DNA of 64,000 nt, from positions 434,001-498,000 of the forward strand of contig NHNW01000006.1 in the NCBI GenBank assembly GCA_002786025.1. Direction: 5' to 3'. Made by a program: the position numbers and the translations under genes. Of the stretch, positions 42,047-52,584 are shown piece by piece. The notes beneath the pieces were generated by a model. That model had not been told where the DNA came from. It worked only from the letters and a program-made list of their open reading frames with translations, and did not search any database. How positions within the stretch are numbered: the first letter of the stretch is position 1; every line of letters starts with the position of its first letter. This DNA comes from Zasmidium citrigriseum (lineage: Eukaryota; Ascomycota; Dothideomycetes; Mycosphaerellales; Mycosphaerellaceae).

Positions 42047-44277
42047 GATTACGGCAAGACGGTGAGAGGCGACGGAGGTTGCTGGACTGAGCGCTGGCCT
42101 GAACTTCGTCGAGGCGCGGGCGATTGAGTGCTCACCGCCGGGCGTGGAGTTGGGACGATTTGGACGGCGTGAGTAGGCGGAAGGCCACCCGCAGCGCTAC
42201 GCCCACTCGTCGTGCGTCCTCGCCGGCAAGCTCGCGATGGCGACGGCCCAGCAGCACAGCGCGGGCATGGCAGCTGGTGAGAGCGGGCCTGCGCTGGCCG
42301 GCAGAAGAGCGGTGTGGGCGATGCTGCACTGCACGCCCGCATCATGCGCGACGCCTGCAGTGTACCGCTCGGGGCCAATCACTGGGCGATATGCGTCTGA
42401 CTCGCAGCACTACCCATGCGATCAGTGCGTCTGGTGCCACGCCTCGATGATTTCTCACCTCACCATCCCGACTACATAATTAAAGACTGATCAATCTGCT
42501 CTTCAGCCAGCCTTCAACATGCAACAGCGCGCCTGAATCAATATTTTCATTGACCCCGAAGTAATTGTAAAATCGGCAGTCGCAGTGCGGGCATGAGCGA
42601 GCAGGACCCTGGTGGGCGCTTGCCGGCCGATGAATGCGGGGCATCTCGGGAGGCTCCAGCCACACATCGTCTGTCTTGCGGGCGGTGAGCAGAGCGCCTC
42701 CTCCTTCACCAACAAAACTGCAAAACCCTCACCACCGGCCCACCGCAGCAGCAGCAGAAAAAGTCTCTCCTCTACGACGTCGAAATGCAACCTGCAGGGT
42801 CCCTCCAATCTTCCCTCTTCCAGCGCCCGCTACCAGATTTCTTTGCCTGCCGCTCCATGGATCCCAAATGAATCGCCCGAGCGTGCACAACACCTTCAAT
42901 CCCACACGTGCAACCTACCACCTCATCCAATCAGTCCCGCCCATCAATCGCCGTCTTTGTCTGTCTACTCGCGCCCATTCTACACGACTGTCTCAGACTC
43001 ACGTTCAAATGCACGCCATCTCATGGGACACGCCGCCTGCTCATGCACACCCGCCCCCTCGGCCAGCGGTTCTGCGAAATCTTGAAACGCTTCAGGGTAC
43101 GGCTCTCCACGTGATGCATAACCGTCGTGGTATCCAGTCCCTGCTGCGTTGACATGGCCGCACGACACCGTGCCTTGCTTGAGCGCGGCTGGAGTGACGT
43201 GAGCAACACCAACCACCACCTTTGTACCACCCAACACATCCCGACCGGTGAGTTCGAGTCCTGCCATTTCCATCTCGATGACCCCCAAATCCGTCTTTTG
43301 TTATTGTCGCGCAGCATGACATGAATACCACCGTGTCACAAGCGCGTGCGGGCGGCCTGACGGTGAGACGGGTACTCGCAGAAAAATCACACAGCCCGGC
43401 CATCCAGCAATTCTAGACTCGTCGAACAATAACTGCCCATAAGCGAGATTGACGAGATCTGCACCAGGCGCAAGCAAACAAGCACCTGTCCGTCGGGGGC
43501 AAGTCCTGGACAATGATCATGCAACACATCGAAAGATAAGCCTATGAACCACGCCGCACGTGATCGAGCATGACGCTCGACTGCAGGCCATAGACCGAAG
43601 CAAGCCGCACACAGAGCCTTCGGACGTACGTACTGCTCCCCGGCGAGTCTGTACCTTCGACAAGATTTCCTACTGCAGGGACAGCTTTTTGCCAGGACAT
43701 GCTTGGTACATGGAGGCGATCAACTCTAGTTCCAGCGACGATGAACGCGTGGCGTTTGTGGTCGTCTTGGTTCGATGGCGATGGCGATGACATGAACGTG
43801 GGATGTTGGACACGTGATGGGATTTGTTCTTGGTTGACGGTTTGCCACCATATGTGAGTGCACGTGTGAGGCGGGTGTCGTCTTCACCGATAGATTTGAA
43901 ACGGGATCGCGAAACGGACTTGCATGTGATCGAACCCTGCACGGACGGGATGGGAGACGTCACTTCCTCAAGGTGAGGCTTGATCATCAGTGACGATGCA
44001 AAGCATATCTGCGAATGTCATCCAACACGAGGCTCAAGAACAAGTCTTTGGCAAAGTGAGGCTGCTCTTTCACATAAGAACACATTCGATCTTCACACGG
44101 TGAACACGTACAACGAAACAGATCTGTAGTATCAAAGATGAAGCACATCACTTCTGGCCTACGGACGTCACTCACGTCGGTCCAGTGTGAGGTGAAATTG
44201 TTCCACTCAATCCAGACATTATCATACTATCTATTATCTACCGTCCTGTCGCACCCAATACCTATCCTACAAATCCC
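42047..44277. promoter_or_regulatory. 2.2-kb upstream region of the Zn-cluster regulator with CACGTG sites
   Basis: No gene is supported; overlapping plus frames at 42612-43152 are low-complexity Pro/Ser/Arg. CACGTG occurs at 42905, 43109, 43557, 43811 and 43861 on the plus strand, three of them as CACGTGAT. CACGTG is the E-box/G-box core bound by bHLH and some bZIP factors. Pyrimidine-rich leader-like sequence lies at 42700-42900. The far end should also hold the 3' UTR of the acyltransferase gene, which points away. Confidence 0.5.
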
Positions 44278-45948
44278 CTACCTCTCCGGCAACGGCCTAG
44301 GATCAATCTCCCTCATCTCAGCCTCCTGCTGCTCCGCCAACAACCCCGTCCCTTCTTCCCTCGAAACACTCTCCCTTCCCGGCGCAGCAGTACTCTGCAT
44401 CTCAATCGCCCTATCCACCGACGCATTATGTCCATGCGAAGGCAAAATACTCCCATTGCCAACCGGTTCCTCAGACCCTCCTTTCAAAAACCACTCATCA
44501 ACCCGTCTCGCGAACCTCGTACTCGGCCCGTCGATAATCCTCTCCGTGAAGTTTGCGACGATCAAAGATACAGGGATCAAGATAGCCATTAATAAGAGCC
44601 AGATTCCGGCCGTGAGGAATTGAGATCCTGTGACGCCCATGTCTTTTCCATCGATCCAGATTTCTCGTCCGACGAGGCCGATGACGAATTTTTTGAGCCG
44701 TTCGCCGAGGAGGTTGAGGGTGATGCGGTGGGTGAGGTAGAGCATATAGCTCACTTTACCCAGGTACCGCATAAAGGACATCTCGAAGAACTTTCGGACA
44801 GGGCCGAGATGGGATGCAGCGACGATGAAGAGAATCCCCGACCAGCACCAGAGCCATCGCCCTCCACCTTCAACGTCGCGCCATACGGGGGGCGTGATGT
44901 GGGTGAGCCATTCGTATCCGGGACGGGTGTAAAAATCCGTCGAAGGCTCCGGGACACCAGCAAAAAGCAATCCAAGAACCAGTAGAACAATCCATAAAAT
45001 CCTGCTCCGGAGCGTCGTCTTCTCACTCAGCGCCGCAAAACCCCCTCGCGCACGAACATAACTCGCCAACAGCATCCCCGTCGCAAAGAGCCAATACGTC
45101 CATTCCGCCCTCAAACACGCATACCCCGTGATACCGAAGATAACGAGCATGCGTCGACTATTCCTCTTAAATCGTCCAATAGCCAGGAGAGTCAAGAATA
45201 CCAACAAGGAGCCAGCGAATTCGTAGGGGATCGTCCACATCGTCCAGTCGTATCCATGGAGGGAAGACATCTTATCACGGTCGATCATGAACGGATTCGC
45301 GAATTTCTCGCTATCAACAACCCAATCCCAAAGCTGCGCGAAAATATTGCTCTTCTGTTCCTTCATCCCGATAAACCGCAATCCGAAATACAGCTCAAAA
45401 GCCTGCCAGAGCGAAATCGCGAAACACGGCAAATACAACCGTAACCATCTTCGGAAAACCGCAGATCCGAGACTGGCCATGAACTTGTCTTTCTGTCCCG
45501 TCCGGATCTGTCCCAGAGGTCCCCAAGAAAGCACGAACCCCGAAAGAACAAAAAAGACGGAAACCTGCGCATGCCCCGCCGTCATCAAAACCCTCACAAT
45601 CGGCAATCTCCACCACGCAGTAAAATACCCTATCCCGCCGTTCTCGCTGAAGGTGAAGGTATCAAAAGCTCCATACGGCGCCTCGACGCGCGGCGGGAAC
45701 CAGAAGGAGAGGTTGAAGTGGTAGATCATGACCAGGAAAGCCGCGAGACCGCGGAGGCCGTCGAGCCAGGCTGTCTCCCGGATCGTGGCATTGGAGTCTT
45801 CGTTGAGGGGATAGCCTAGGATGTTTTGGAGGGTGAAGGATTTTTTTGTTGGGAGGGGGATGGGGATTTGGGCGAGGAGGGAGCGGAGGGGCATTTTGAC
45901 ATTGTGGCGGTAGGTCGCTGGGGTGGAGATGTGTTCTTCGATGGTCAT
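44278..45948 (-). CDS. Acyltransferase family 3 membrane protein
   Basis: This single-exon gene encodes 556 residues from the ATG at 45948. The acyltransferase-3 signature is near the N-terminus: ETAWLDGLRGLAAFLVMIYHF, split as WLDGLRGLAA then FLVMIYHF with the catalytic-type His. About ten hydrophobic segments follow (for example VSVFFVLSGFVLSWG, ILWIVLLVLGLLFAGVP, LLLMAILIPVSLIVANF). The C-terminal ~80 residues are cytosolic and polar. The family O-acylates sugars or small molecules at membranes; the substrate here is unknown. The frame is open up to 46146, adding 66 Asn/Thr/Ala-rich residues, but these do not resemble the family, so I prefer 45948. Confidence 0.88.
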   Translation of the reverse strand: MTIEEHISTPATYRHNVKMPLRSLLAQIPIPLPTKKSFTLQNILGYPLNEDSNATIRETAWLDGLRGLAAFLVMIYHFNLSFWFPPRVEAPYGAFDTFTFSENGGIGYFTAWWRLPIVRVLMTAGHAQVSVFFVLSGFVLSWGPLGQIRTGQKDKFMASLGSAVFRRWLRLYLPCFAISLWQAFELYFGLRFIGMKEQKSNIFAQLWDWVVDSEKFANPFMIDRDKMSSLHGYDWTMWTIPYEFAGSLLVFLTLLAIGRFKRNSRRMLVIFGITGYACLRAEWTYWLFATGMLLASYVRARGGFAALSEKTTLRSRILWIVLLVLGLLFAGVPEPSTDFYTRPGYEWLTHITPPVWRDVEGGGRWLWCWSGILFIVAASHLGPVRKFFEMSFMRYLGKVSYMLYLTHRITLNLLGERLKKFVIGLVGREIWIDGKDMGVTGSQFLTAGIWLLLMAILIPVSLIVANFTERIIDGPSTRFARRVDEWFLKGGSEEPVGNGSILPSHGHNASVDRAIEMQSTAAPGRESVSREEGTGLLAEQQEAEMREIDPRPLPER

Positions 45949-46773
45949 GATCTGTTGGGCATTGTGCTGTGATCCTGTCCAGATGGCCGTATGTGCGGTA
46001 TTGATGTTGTTGTTTTCCGTGGCTGGGCAAGATGAAGTCCAAGTATCCCTGAGGTCTCGTGCGTTGCCGCTGGAAGGACGAGCCGAGGCAGCGTTAGTGC
46101 GAATTGCGAGGAGGAGATCGTCGCCGTTGAGTGGTAGATTTCGCAAGCGAGAAGTTTATTGGACTTTCAAAAGGACGAAGATGAGAAGAGACCTTTCGTA
46201 TATCCTACCTTGGCCGCAATACTGACGAGCATGTGGTGCTGCAATTGCTGACCTCAGACCGAGTATCGAGGAAGGTGTTTGGGAAGTGATGTAGCAGAAA
46301 CAAGTGAAGTCCCAAGATTCATGGCACGAGCGCTCAGACCCACTTTCCCCATCCAGCGACACATTGGCCACTATCTCACGGGTGCTAATGGATGGCCGCA
46401 TGCACCACCAGGAGACATGAATCGTCTTGAGCCTCAGACATTATGCCTCACGCAGGAAGCGATACCGAGAGGCAAAGAGAAGGAGACCATCATCAAAACA
46501 GACAAATAGCTCGCAGGCGTGTTCGATTCACCACCTAGAAGCCGCAAGTTCGTCAGGAAGTAATTCATGTCCTTCGTCGAGAGCGCATACTCTCTCTCCT
46601 GTAACCATCCCGCGCCGTAGAATGCAAATGCAATGAAGCCTCTTCCCCTCTGGAGGCTAAACAAGATATGACCCGTCCCTTTTCCTTCCCACTTCCCGAA
46701 CGCCTCCTTTCGCAATGCAAAATTGAAAAGTCATGATGAAGGCACAGGGCGAAATCGCAAGTCCTCTATCTTC
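45949..46773. other. Intergenic region
   Basis: About 825 bp between two minus-strand genes, holding the acyltransferase promoter and the APC3 3' end. No gene is seen beyond short frames. Confidence 0.5.
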
Positions 46774-49218
46774 TCAATCGTCGTCGCTCTCCTCGTCTTC
46801 CTCGTCGAGTGCTTCCATGGCCTCTTTGATGAATGGTGCAGCCTAAGAAGTGTTAGCCGTGCTCATGACAATATCTACAACTGTTGAACTCACCTTCACA
46901 TCCAGGTTCAGAGCGGTCGTGAAAGCTTTCAGCGCACCGCCGCGATCTCCGAGTCCCTTGTAGCACTTGCCGAGCAAGAACCATACGTTCGCCTCATCAG
47001 GCGCTTGACCCCTCAACGTATCCAACTCTGCATATGCACTGTTGAACTCCTTCATGTGCATCAGCACCCGTGCCTTCTTGAACCGCGCAAGAGCACTCTG
47101 CGGAGCGAGCTCCAAAGCTTGGGCGTAGTTCTTGAGCGCAGCATCCTTGTTCCTCAACCGCTCCATCACAACACCGATACACACCAGCAAAGTGCTGTTG
47201 GATGGGTTGATCTTGTGGGCGATCTGGTAATGGCGTTCTGCATCCTCGAGCTTGCCCATGCGCTCGTAACACTTACCCAGGCCGTACCAGCCTCCGTAGC
47301 CTCGACGGTCAATCGCAACAGCTTTGCGGAAAGCCAAAAGGCCTGCATCAAAGGCTTCGTTGGCCATGTACTCATGGCCCATCAGAGTGTAGGCGTAGGC
47401 AAACTTCTCATCGATCTGAGTCGCGCGCTTGAAGGCAGAAATAGCCGAGTCGTGCTCACGTGTGAGCGAAAAGGCATTCCCTACAGCGACCCAAGTCTCA
47501 GGAGCGTTGAAGTGATTGTCGCGCAGTACACGGCACAGAAAAGAAAGAGCAGACTCTTTCTTCAAATGCCAGAGCACAGTGGAATAGATCTCCATGTCTT
47601 CGATCCGCGACGGCTGCATCTTCATCAAGCGGCCAAAACACTCCTCGGCGGATCTGTAGTCTGCGGCTTCGTAGTAAGCCTTACCAAGCTGTGCCAGCAC
47701 CCATGGCGTCTCGCGCTGTGCTGAAGGTAGCGACCGGAAGGTCTGAATCGCTTCTGGCAATTCAAACTTGGCGATCGCATGCGATCCCACGGCTAACTGT
47801 CTGAAGTTGTCAAGCAAATTGCTCATCGCTTGCTGCTCAGCCTGAGCATTCAGCTGCGGTGAGGGCAGTGCTTGCTTCTGTGCAGTGCTGGTCGTGGACG
47901 AAATCGGCAGCGCTGCCGATGTTGCTGCACTTCGCTCGCTTGTGCGACTAATAGCACGCTTGTCTTTCTCCTTTTCCTTCTCATCAGGCGGCATGACCTT
48001 TCGGTTTCCACTAACAACTCGGCCTACCACAGCACCCGTCCGACCCTTAGTTCCAGTCGCTGCTTTGGCAGTCCGTGACGTCCGATCGGTCCTGCCTGCT
48101 ACGGAGGCGGTAGTCTCTGCCGCCGAACGAGTCGTCCTAGTGGTGACTCCTTGAGTGAATAGCCTATTACTCCTCCTAGGCTGTGACGAGTCGGCACTCG
48201 CCTGAGACGCCGCACCAGATATTGTCCTCTTCTGGCCTTGCACACTAGGTTTCCGAGGTGCTTGAAGGGGATCGTCCGATCCCTCTGACTGTCCTCGTAG
48301 CTGGCCATACCGTGGCCTGTCCGAAGTCTCCATCTGCTGGCCTGGTCGCGCTCTACGTGAAGGGGCTGCAGGTGGATCCTGAAACACATCGTCGTGGTTC
48401 TCGGCCATGGTCACGTCGTCGTCTAGAATACTGCCGTGAGCAGTCGGCGTGTCCCATTCAGACAAGACAGACTTACCCTTAACTTTCGGCAACGGCTCTG
48501 GATCCCTAATCGCAGAATCTGACCGCGCTGAAGTGAAGGGGTCGTCCATGGCCACTGTGGCATTGCGCGAACCGAAGTTGGGCTGTGGCACAAGCGGCTG
48601 TCTTGTATCCTCGTCGACGTAGATCTGCGTCTCCCCGGACCCTCCTTCTGACGGTGCTGGCATCTGCGTCGTGGGCTTGAACATGTTCTCGACCTTGAGA
48701 TCTGCGCCGATCTTGCACAGCCCTTCGAAGGCATCCCACACGAAGGCATTCTGCTTATGTGCCTCGATGTAGCAATCTCCCGCCTTGCGCAATTCTCCAG
48801 CAGCGCGGTAAAGTCTTCCAAGCAGAGTCAAGACTGCAGGCGCATCGGGCATATGCCGTCTTGACGTCTCTGAATGCTTATTCCAGTCGTTCTTGCCCGT
48901 CCATAGCTTTCTGCATCCCTCTAGCGCGGCGCACCCCTCACTATGCCGTTCGAGCTCAAGACACGACTGCGCAAAGACGTAAGCACAGCCAAGATGCCTG
49001 CCAGTCGCACCGCTCTTCTGGCTGAAATCGTAGGCCGCCTTGAATCGCCTCGATCGTAGGTATGTGAGCGCGAGGAGATGTTGAGCGTCGGCGTTGCGGG
49101 GCTCGAGAGCGTGTAGACGGCCGGCGAGGAAGTTTGCGTTGTCGAGCATGTCATTGTCGAGGTGGTAGTAGATCAGCTGCCGCAGCTGGGATGCGGCGAT
49201 GCTGGTGGTGGGGGCCAT
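46774..49218 (-). CDS. APC3: Anaphase-promoting complex subunit 3 (Cdc27/BimA/Nuc2)
   Basis: Exons are 46894-49218 and 46774-46842; the 51-bp intron joins in phase 0 and gives 797 residues. It is a TPR scaffold of the APC/C ubiquitin ligase that binds the IR tails of Cdh1/Cdc20 and APC10. N-terminal TPRs (QLIYYHLDNDMLDNANFLAG, DAQHLLALTYLRSRRFKAAY) are followed by a Ser/Arg/Thr-rich disordered middle (about 230-440) and a C-terminal TPR array (AQLGKAYYEAADYRSAEECF, TWVAVGNAFSLTREHDSAIS, GWYGLGKCYERMGKLEDAE). The split between N- and C-terminal TPRs is the family hallmark. The last exon encodes an acidic tail (EALDEEDEESDDD). It diverges from SND2. Confidence 0.93.
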
Positions 49219-49686
49219 GGTGGATTATGATTATTTCATACGGGGGTTCGTAGGAGAGAGGGTGTGAGGAAAGAAATCGTATCCGCGTGACCGCCTTCTG
49301 CACGCATGGATGTGAGGCCGTCGTCGAATGTGGTGACTCGAGACAGGTAGGCGCTTCGGCGGTGGTGGCTGGGAGCCCGTTATGCTGTCATGAACGTCTC
49401 ATCGTAATCGCGGAGAGTGTTGAAGATGTGTACCGGATGTCGCGAACCAGAGCAATTGTGGAAGGTGTTCGTAGAGAAAGTGAGCAAGTCGTGGTTGCCG
49501 CCGGCGGGTTTGTTTTGCTGTCGTTGCTAACGAGGAAGACGCTCGGACCACCAATCGCGGGAAGATCGCCAAGAACCGGCTATCGATTGCTCGCGTGCGA
49601 GCTACTCTCCTTCACTCAACCTCAACCTCCAATGCTTGTTCTATAGACTATTGATCAACAGCCGAGAGAACGGCCAACTCTTCAAA
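49219..49686. promoter_or_regulatory. Divergent promoter region, APC3 / SND2
   Basis: This 468-bp region separates two divergent conserved genes and must carry both promoters. The SND2 side is pyrimidine-rich (CTACTCTCCTTCACTCAACC near 49610). No gene is seen. Confidence 0.55.
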
Positions 49687-50260
49687 ATGGCACAAGTATG
49701 TATAAACTCCACCACATCAATACTCCAGCTAACAAACCTCTCAGAAAGCCCTCAAAACCCTCGCCCAAAAAAACACCCAAACCCTCAACCGCACGCACCT
49801 AATCAGCCTCGGAGTCAACACCTTCTACCTCCTCCTCACCCTCCTCCTCTTCCGCAAACGCAGCCTCTACAAATACATCCTCCTCAACGCGCCCGCTCTA
49901 ATCTTCGAATTCTGGTTCGAACGCATCGGCCGTCCCGTGCAGCAAGATGGCGAGCTCAAACGCGCGGGCGAGGACCTCGAAGCAAAAGGGTTGACGGAGT
50001 GGATGTGGGATGTTGTGTATTGGACCTGGGGGAATGTGGTTTTTGTGGCGGTTGCGGGGGATTGGGCGTGGTGGGGCATGGTTGTGCCGGTGTTGTATAG
50101 TGTTTGGTCCGCGTGGACGACGTATACGGGTGTGAGGCAGGGGATGGGTGGGATGATGGGTGGTGGGGATTCGGGGGCGCAGGCGCAGGGAGCGGGAGGG
50201 CAGAGTAAGAGACAGGCGAAGATGGAGAAGAGAGGTGGGCAGAAGATGGTCTATCGATGA
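49687..50260 (+). CDS. SND2: SRP-independent targeting protein SND2 (TMEM208 family)
   Basis: The first exon has only 9 nt (49687-49695, Met-Ala-Gln); after a 49-bp intron the second exon runs 49745-50260, giving 174 residues. This is an ER membrane protein of the SND route for inserting proteins with internal or C-terminal signals. The order matches the family: MAQKALKTLAQKNTQTLNR, a first hairpin of membrane segments (LGVNTFYLLLTLLLF, YILLNAPALIFEFWFE), a linker (RAGEDLEAKGLTEWMWDVVY), a second pair (WGNVVFVAVAGDWAWWGMVV, VLYSVWSAW) and a Gly/Lys-rich tail with SKRQAKMEKR. Without the tiny exon no good start exists. Confidence 0.92.
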
Positions 50261-50287
50261 GTATATCTGTACAGAAGTTTGTACATT

Positions 50288-51253
50288 CTATCCGATCATG
50301 GACGACAGGCCTAGGATCGCATACCGCTGCATCTCGTTCAGTCGGATTCCGAGATACTTCTCCAATGCCTCGACTCTCTGGTCTTCGCTTTCTAAGGTCC
50401 CGAGATCTTCCTTCTTGCCCAATACTCTTCGATGCAATTTGTTGCCGATCAACACCATTTCTCCAACGATCTCTTCGCCGTCCTCGGAAAGGATATGTCT
50501 CACAGCGAGAACGAGCTGCGTGAAAAAGACCCTTCTATTCGTACTAGGGAACTGGTTAATCACCTCGAAATCGGCCGGCATGAACTCAACATTATCCGGG
50601 AAACAGTAGCACGGCGCCCAAGGCTTATCGTCCGAGACTGTTCTCTCAAAGATCCAGACCTTCGAATTTGGATTCTCAAAGTCCTCGAGCGTGTCGTATC
50701 GTAACCGTACCGATTGATTGGGCTTGACGTTGAGTTGGACCTTTCCGTCTTCTAACGGCAAAGGTTTTGTGCTGCAACCAGCTCCGAAGCCAACATCACA
50801 CAAGTAACGAAAGCCTTTAATGGTAACGATGTTGACCATGTGCGCGAATCCAAACCACATCGAGTGATCACCCGTGTCGCCACTCGGAGCAGCAGCAGCA
50901 TTGACTCTTCCACCGGTGGACATAATCTCGAATCCGAGCGTGCGCAGGACTGTCGCGAAGAAGGTATTGTTCTCCATGCAGTAACCGCCTCGACCAGTGC
51001 CCTGGGTCACGATCTTTCGAAAGAGAATTTCCGGGTGAATGTCGATGACTTGGGTTCTTGAGTAGTGCAATTCGGCGTTCTCGAATGGCACGTTGGCGAG
51101 TGTGTATCGTTTCAGGACGGAGAGGTATTCAAGGGCCTGGTCGCCTCGACTGATGGACTTGGCTTGGTCGAGATCGAAGCGCCATTTTGAGGGGAGATTG
51201 ATGCGGTCGTAGACTTGGAAGATTTGCTCTTGTGTGTATGTTGCCCGAGGCAT
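50288..51253 (-). CDS. Arylamine N-acetyltransferase
   Basis: This single-exon gene encodes 321 residues. The catalytic triad is visible: Cys92 in RGGYCMENN, His138 in FAHMVNIV and Asp153 in CDVGFG. VPFENAELHY and the C-terminal beta-barrel/lid are also typical. The enzyme moves acetyl (or malonyl) groups from CoA to arylamines; in fungi such enzymes detoxify plant or bacterial amines. The length is slightly longer than bacterial NATs but normal for fungi. It converges with SND2, with 27 bp between stops. Confidence 0.93.
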   Translation of the reverse strand: MPRATYTQEQIFQVYDRINLPSKWRFDLDQAKSISRGDQALEYLSVLKRYTLANVPFENAELHYSRTQVIDIHPEILFRKIVTQGTGRGGYCMENNTFFATVLRTLGFEIMSTGGRVNAAAAPSGDTGDHSMWFGFAHMVNIVTIKGFRYLCDVGFGAGCSTKPLPLEDGKVQLNVKPNQSVRLRYDTLEDFENPNSKVWIFERTVSDDKPWAPCYCFPDNVEFMPADFEVINQFPSTNRRVFFTQLVLAVRHILSEDGEEIVGEMVLIGNKLHRRVLGKKEDLGTLESEDQRVEALEKYLGIRLNEMQRYAILGLSSMIG

Positions 51254-52584
51254 GATGAAGTCCTTGAACGTCTGTTGATTCTTTTCGATTTTGTCGAGGT
51301 AGATTTTGGAAATTTCGAAAGAGCGGTGATTGATGTCGACTCAGTATTTATTCGAATCCTTTGCCGAACAAGTACCCCAAATGACCCCGGTCCGGATCTT
51401 GGTGTACCCTGTTACTTGTAGATTGAGTGGGTCGTCGATGCGATTCTGGTGTCACCACTCCATCACTTTATAGAAGGTGAGTACATGCCATCATCGTCTT
51501 CACGGACTTACGAGTCGGGCGATTCTCCAGGTCGTAGAAGGTGAGTCAGCTAGTCTCCGAGTGAGCTCATGGAACGATGTTGCGTTCACCTAAGCAGCAT
51601 ATACCTCTTCCCAACAAAGGCCATCAGTCTTTTCACTAGAGCAGTAGCAAGCGAGCCGCTTCTCCAACGGCCTTCAGTTCTTGCATGTGCAGAGGCTGCA
51701 TTGACGCGAAAGGTTTTGTGACGCCTGCTTCGTGAGAAATGATGGCGGAGGGCGGAATCGCTGCCGTGCTTCATCCCTTCGCTCTGTCTTAAAACGGTTG
51801 GATGTAGGGTAAGAGGTTTAGAGACTTAGGGTAAGGTAAGAGGGCAAGGAGATTGGAATGGGGGACCTTGAAGGAGAGCGTAAGAATTGACCGAGATGAG
51901 AAAGCCATTTGGATTGTGCCAAATCGTTGCAAGTTGAAGATTCGATGAGTACATGTACGGAAGACCACCTTGCGATGCGGAAGGCGGTTGATGATTACGG
52001 ACGGCCAAAGTATCCTACGGTGAGCCATACTTGTAGACTGCGTCCACAGGATGTTCGCACCACTTTCAAGGTCATCTCCGTCTGCAACAAATCAACATCA
52101 GATCAGCAGCTTCGTCCGCTGCATTTCCCACTCGGCACAATGGCTCAGGAGAGCAGAAATATGCCATTGCAAGCTCCTTGCGACCCTCTTCTCCCCGTCC
52201 GGTCCATGGAAACCCACTCACGTCTTGAGGTCGAGCTCCGCCTTGGTCCACTTTCAGTGTGAGGCAAGAATGGTTCGAAGACCCGAGTTTCATCTCCAAT
52301 GCAAAAGGCATGGCCTCAAGAGCCCGCCAATCGGGGCAAAAGAATGGGCCACTGGTCTAGCTGCGAGTATGCTGATGATCAGAGAACCTAATCCAGCAAC
52401 CCGCTTGATCCACTCGTAAAGGAGCATAGCCACGGCTTCAAGCCATTGGGACTATAACACGCTTTTTACGACATCTGACTACACCTCGTGGAATGTCTCC
52501 CCTCAAAGAGGGTCACAGGCAAGATTGGTTGCTGGACGTTCTTGTAGACTGGCGAGATGGACGAATCGCGGGATATCCTACCCA
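51254..52584. other. Intergenic region
   Basis: About 1.3 kb between divergent NAT and aminopeptidase genes. Short frames on both strands lack recognisable content. It should contain both promoters. Confidence 0.5.

Noticed and set aside
42612..43152. Two overlapping plus frames of 157 and 172 codons
   Set aside because: Low-complexity Pro/Ser/Arg/His content in two registers; better read as promoter and leader.
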